From: Bog-756 sp963727075
Lineage (GTDB): Bacteria; Actinomycetota; Acidimicrobiia; Acidimicrobiales; RAAP-2
Assembly (NCBI GenBank): GCA_963727075.1
Contig: CAVSET010000006.1
Coordinates: forward strand, 1,674,001 to 1,738,000
Direction of reading: 5' to 3'
DNA length: 64,000 bases
A program made the translations under genes and the position numbers. Positions 62,573-64,000 of this stretch are shown here, in pieces. Below the pieces are notes generated by a model. It ran no database searches, was not told the DNA's origin, and worked only from the letters and a program-made list of their open reading frames with translations. Each line of letters begins with the position of its first letter. Within the stretch, counting starts at the first letter, position 1.

Positions 62573-63030
62573 CGGCCCGACCCTCCCTCGGGCACGAAGG
62601 CCTCGATGTCGGCCATGGACCCCACCCGCTCGCCGGCCGGCCGGAACTTCACCGTGACCCGGTCACCGCGGGTGAGACGGTCCGGGCCGCCGGAGTCGAC
62701 CACGTGGAGGAGGGCGGTGTCGGCCCCGTCGAGCCGGATGAGCGCCCAAGCGAAGGGCCTGGTCAGTGGGTGCTTCGCCTGAGGATGGTCCACCCAGGCC
62801 CACGACTCGACCGAGCCCCCCGGTCCGACCTCGACCAGTTCGCCGGTGTCCTCGCCGGTGGTCGGGTCGTACTCGGTCGGGGGCACGATGACCGTTCCTC
62901 CGGCCCCCCGCACCCCGACGAGCCGACCGTCGCGAAGCCCGGTGAGGAACCCTCCGATGACCGGGCCCACGGAGCGCGAGTACGGATACTCGAGGCGGTG
63001 ATTGGCGTGCAGCGCTTCGTTCTCGGGCAT
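62569..63030 (-). CDS. DUF35 OB-fold protein lacking zinc-ribbon cysteines
   Basis: 153 aa. GFLTGLRDGRLVGVRGAGGT precedes the site where the zinc ribbon normally stands, but no Cys is present there. The OB-fold region (VESWAWVDHPQAKHPLTRPF, ALIRLDGADTALLHVVD) is normal. It heads the operon of two DUF35 and two thiolase genes. Loss of zinc suggests a structural or heterodimer partner. Confidence 0.85.
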   Translation of the reverse strand: MPENEALHANHRLEYPYSRSVGPVIGGFLTGLRDGRLVGVRGAGGTVIVPPTEYDPTTGEDTGELVEVGPGGSVESWAWVDHPQAKHPLTRPFAWALIRLDGADTALLHVVDSGGPDRLTRGDRVTVKFRPAGERVGSMADIEAFVPEGGSGR

Positions 63031-63146
63031 GCGGGACCTCCCCCAAGGCTGTCAGCCTGACGTCCGGAGAAGTAGAACACATTTCACTTTTAGGCGCCAA
63101 CAGCCGACTCCGGGACCGGCTCGGTCGAGCCGCTACCGTTCAGGCC

Positions 63147-64000
63147 ATGACCGGATCGCAATCGGGGCGCCCCAACATCTTGTTGGTCGTCTCCGACCAG
63201 GAGCGCCAACGGTCCTGGCTCCCGGCGGACGTCTCCCTGCCCTGGCGTGACCGGCTCCGCGCCGAGGGGCTCGAATTCACCCGACTACTTCACCCACTCG
63301 TCGCCCTGTTCGCCCAGCCGGGCCAGCCTGTTCACGGGTCGCTACCTCGAGGGTCATGGGGTGCTCGACAACGTGATCATGCCCGAGCACCAGGAGCTGC
63401 CCACCTCCACGCCGACCTTGGGCTCGCTGCTCGGCACGGCCGGGTACCGCTCGTCCTACATCGGCAAGTGGCACCTCTCCCATTCGCCCACCCCCGACAT
63501 GGAGGCCTACGGCTTCGCCGACTGGGACGGCAACGACCGCCATTTCATGGGGTGGGCCGGCACCGGAGTGCACTTCGACCCCATCATCGCCAGCAATGCC
63601 GCGCACTGGCTCACCGAGAACGCCGGCGAGAACGGGGCCGGGGGGCCCGGTCGGACCGACGCCAGACCGTGGTTCCTCACCGTGGCGCTGGTCAACCCCC
63701 ATGACGTGATGTGGTATCCGGTCGACCAACCCGGTTACCGGGAGCGCCATCCCGAGGAGGTGGACGCCATCCGCTCGGTGCTCGAGTCCGCCGCCTGGAA
63801 GGACGATGACCCTCTGCCGGTCTTCTCCGAACCGTACCCGGAGGTGGTCGACCGGCTGCCCGACAATTTCGAAGACGACCTGCACACCAAGCCGGAGGCC
63901 CACCGGCAGTGGCGCTGGGACCAGCAGCACGGGCTGTGGGGTTACATCGACCCTGACGACACGGCCGCTTGGCTGCGACACCTCGACTACTACGTGCACC
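63147..64000 (+). pseudogene. Sulfatase, one frameshift, truncated by window end
   Basis: RPNILLVVSDQERQRSWLPA is the start of a formylglycine-type sulfatase. The frame fails at about 63285, where one extra C follows GAATTCACCCGA. The other frame continues YFTHSSPCSPSRASLFTGRY with the CxPSR site, GVLDNVIMPEHQELPTSTPT, YRSSYIGKWHLSHSP and so on to the window end. It is divergent from the DUF35 operon. Substrate unknown (choline-sulfatase-like style). Confidence 0.85.

Noticed and set aside
1..64000. CRISPR arrays, toxin-antitoxin pairs and phage structural genes
   Set aside because: Looked for regularly spaced repeats and known small-gene pairs on both strands; none supported. The island integrase is not accompanied by head, tail or lysis genes.

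Overview
The window is about 64 kb of high-GC DNA whose protein repertoire points to an actinobacterium. A WhiB protein, a mycothiol-ligase-like (MshC) protein, a WS/DGAT wax-ester synthase, paired thiolase/DUF35 genes and a GWWxASDGKWY-type small membrane protein together suggest Acidimicrobiia or a relative; this placement is inference, since no rRNA or marker set is present.

Layout. (1) 0-13 kb: ordinary chromosome. A minus-strand operon (FAD-linked oxidase, ThDP enzyme, VOC protein, glycolipid-binding protein), a WS/DGAT locus with a remnant paralogue, an LPFTG-anchored surface protein, a Gfo/Idh/MocA oxidoreductase and an unusual pyruvate kinase. (2) 13-22.9 kb: a decayed, insertion-rich stretch. 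It holds an orphan PstB-like ATPase whose Walker B segment is scrambled, one ISL3 element, two IS3 elements (one splitting a DUF899 gene), WhiB and several small unknown genes. (3) 22.9-52.84 kb: an integrative genomic island of about 29.9 kb. It is bounded by 47-bp direct repeats of the 3' part of tRNA-Glu(CTC), and a tyrosine recombinase gene overlaps the intact tRNA. Cargo: cation-efflux and cupredoxin genes, an MFS exporter with a LysR regulator, thioredoxin, an MshC-like ligase, a reactive-sulfur module (persulfide dioxygenase-rhodanese, rhodanese, TauE, MMPL, CsoR/CstR-like regulator, DUF2892, DsbA, sulfide:quinone reductase and two small proteins), an arsenic module (arsI-acr3-arsC with divergent arsR), IS110, a second ISL3 copy, EcsC and a duplicated unknown cassette. 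(4) 52.8-64 kb: chromosome again. tRNA-Glu, tRNA-Gln, a possible phosphonate/phosphoester locus (phosphonatase-like HAD, PhyH oxygenase, phosphonate-monoester-hydrolase-like enzyme), YdcF, GltX, a 3Fe-4S-type ferredoxin, DUF1275, a tightly overlapping thiolase-thiolase-DUF35-DUF35 operon and the start of a sulfatase.

How the genes work together. The most coherent system is the sulfur module at 32.7-41.0 kb. Near-palindromic ATACCCC-AGGGGTAT sites sit before the persulfide dioxygenase, the rhodanese/TauE pair, the MMPL-regulator unit and the SQR unit. The encoded CsoR-family regulator keeps both conserved cysteines but lacks the copper-binding His, as in persulfide-sensing CstR. I read this as a mobile, self-regulated sulfide/persulfide detoxification regulon coupled to arsenic resistance.

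A caution: more than a dozen otherwise well-conserved genes carry one to three small indels, mostly between 4 and 51 kb. Some are certainly decay (IS copies), but the pattern also fits residual indel errors in the assembly, so frameshift-based pseudogene calls are provisional.
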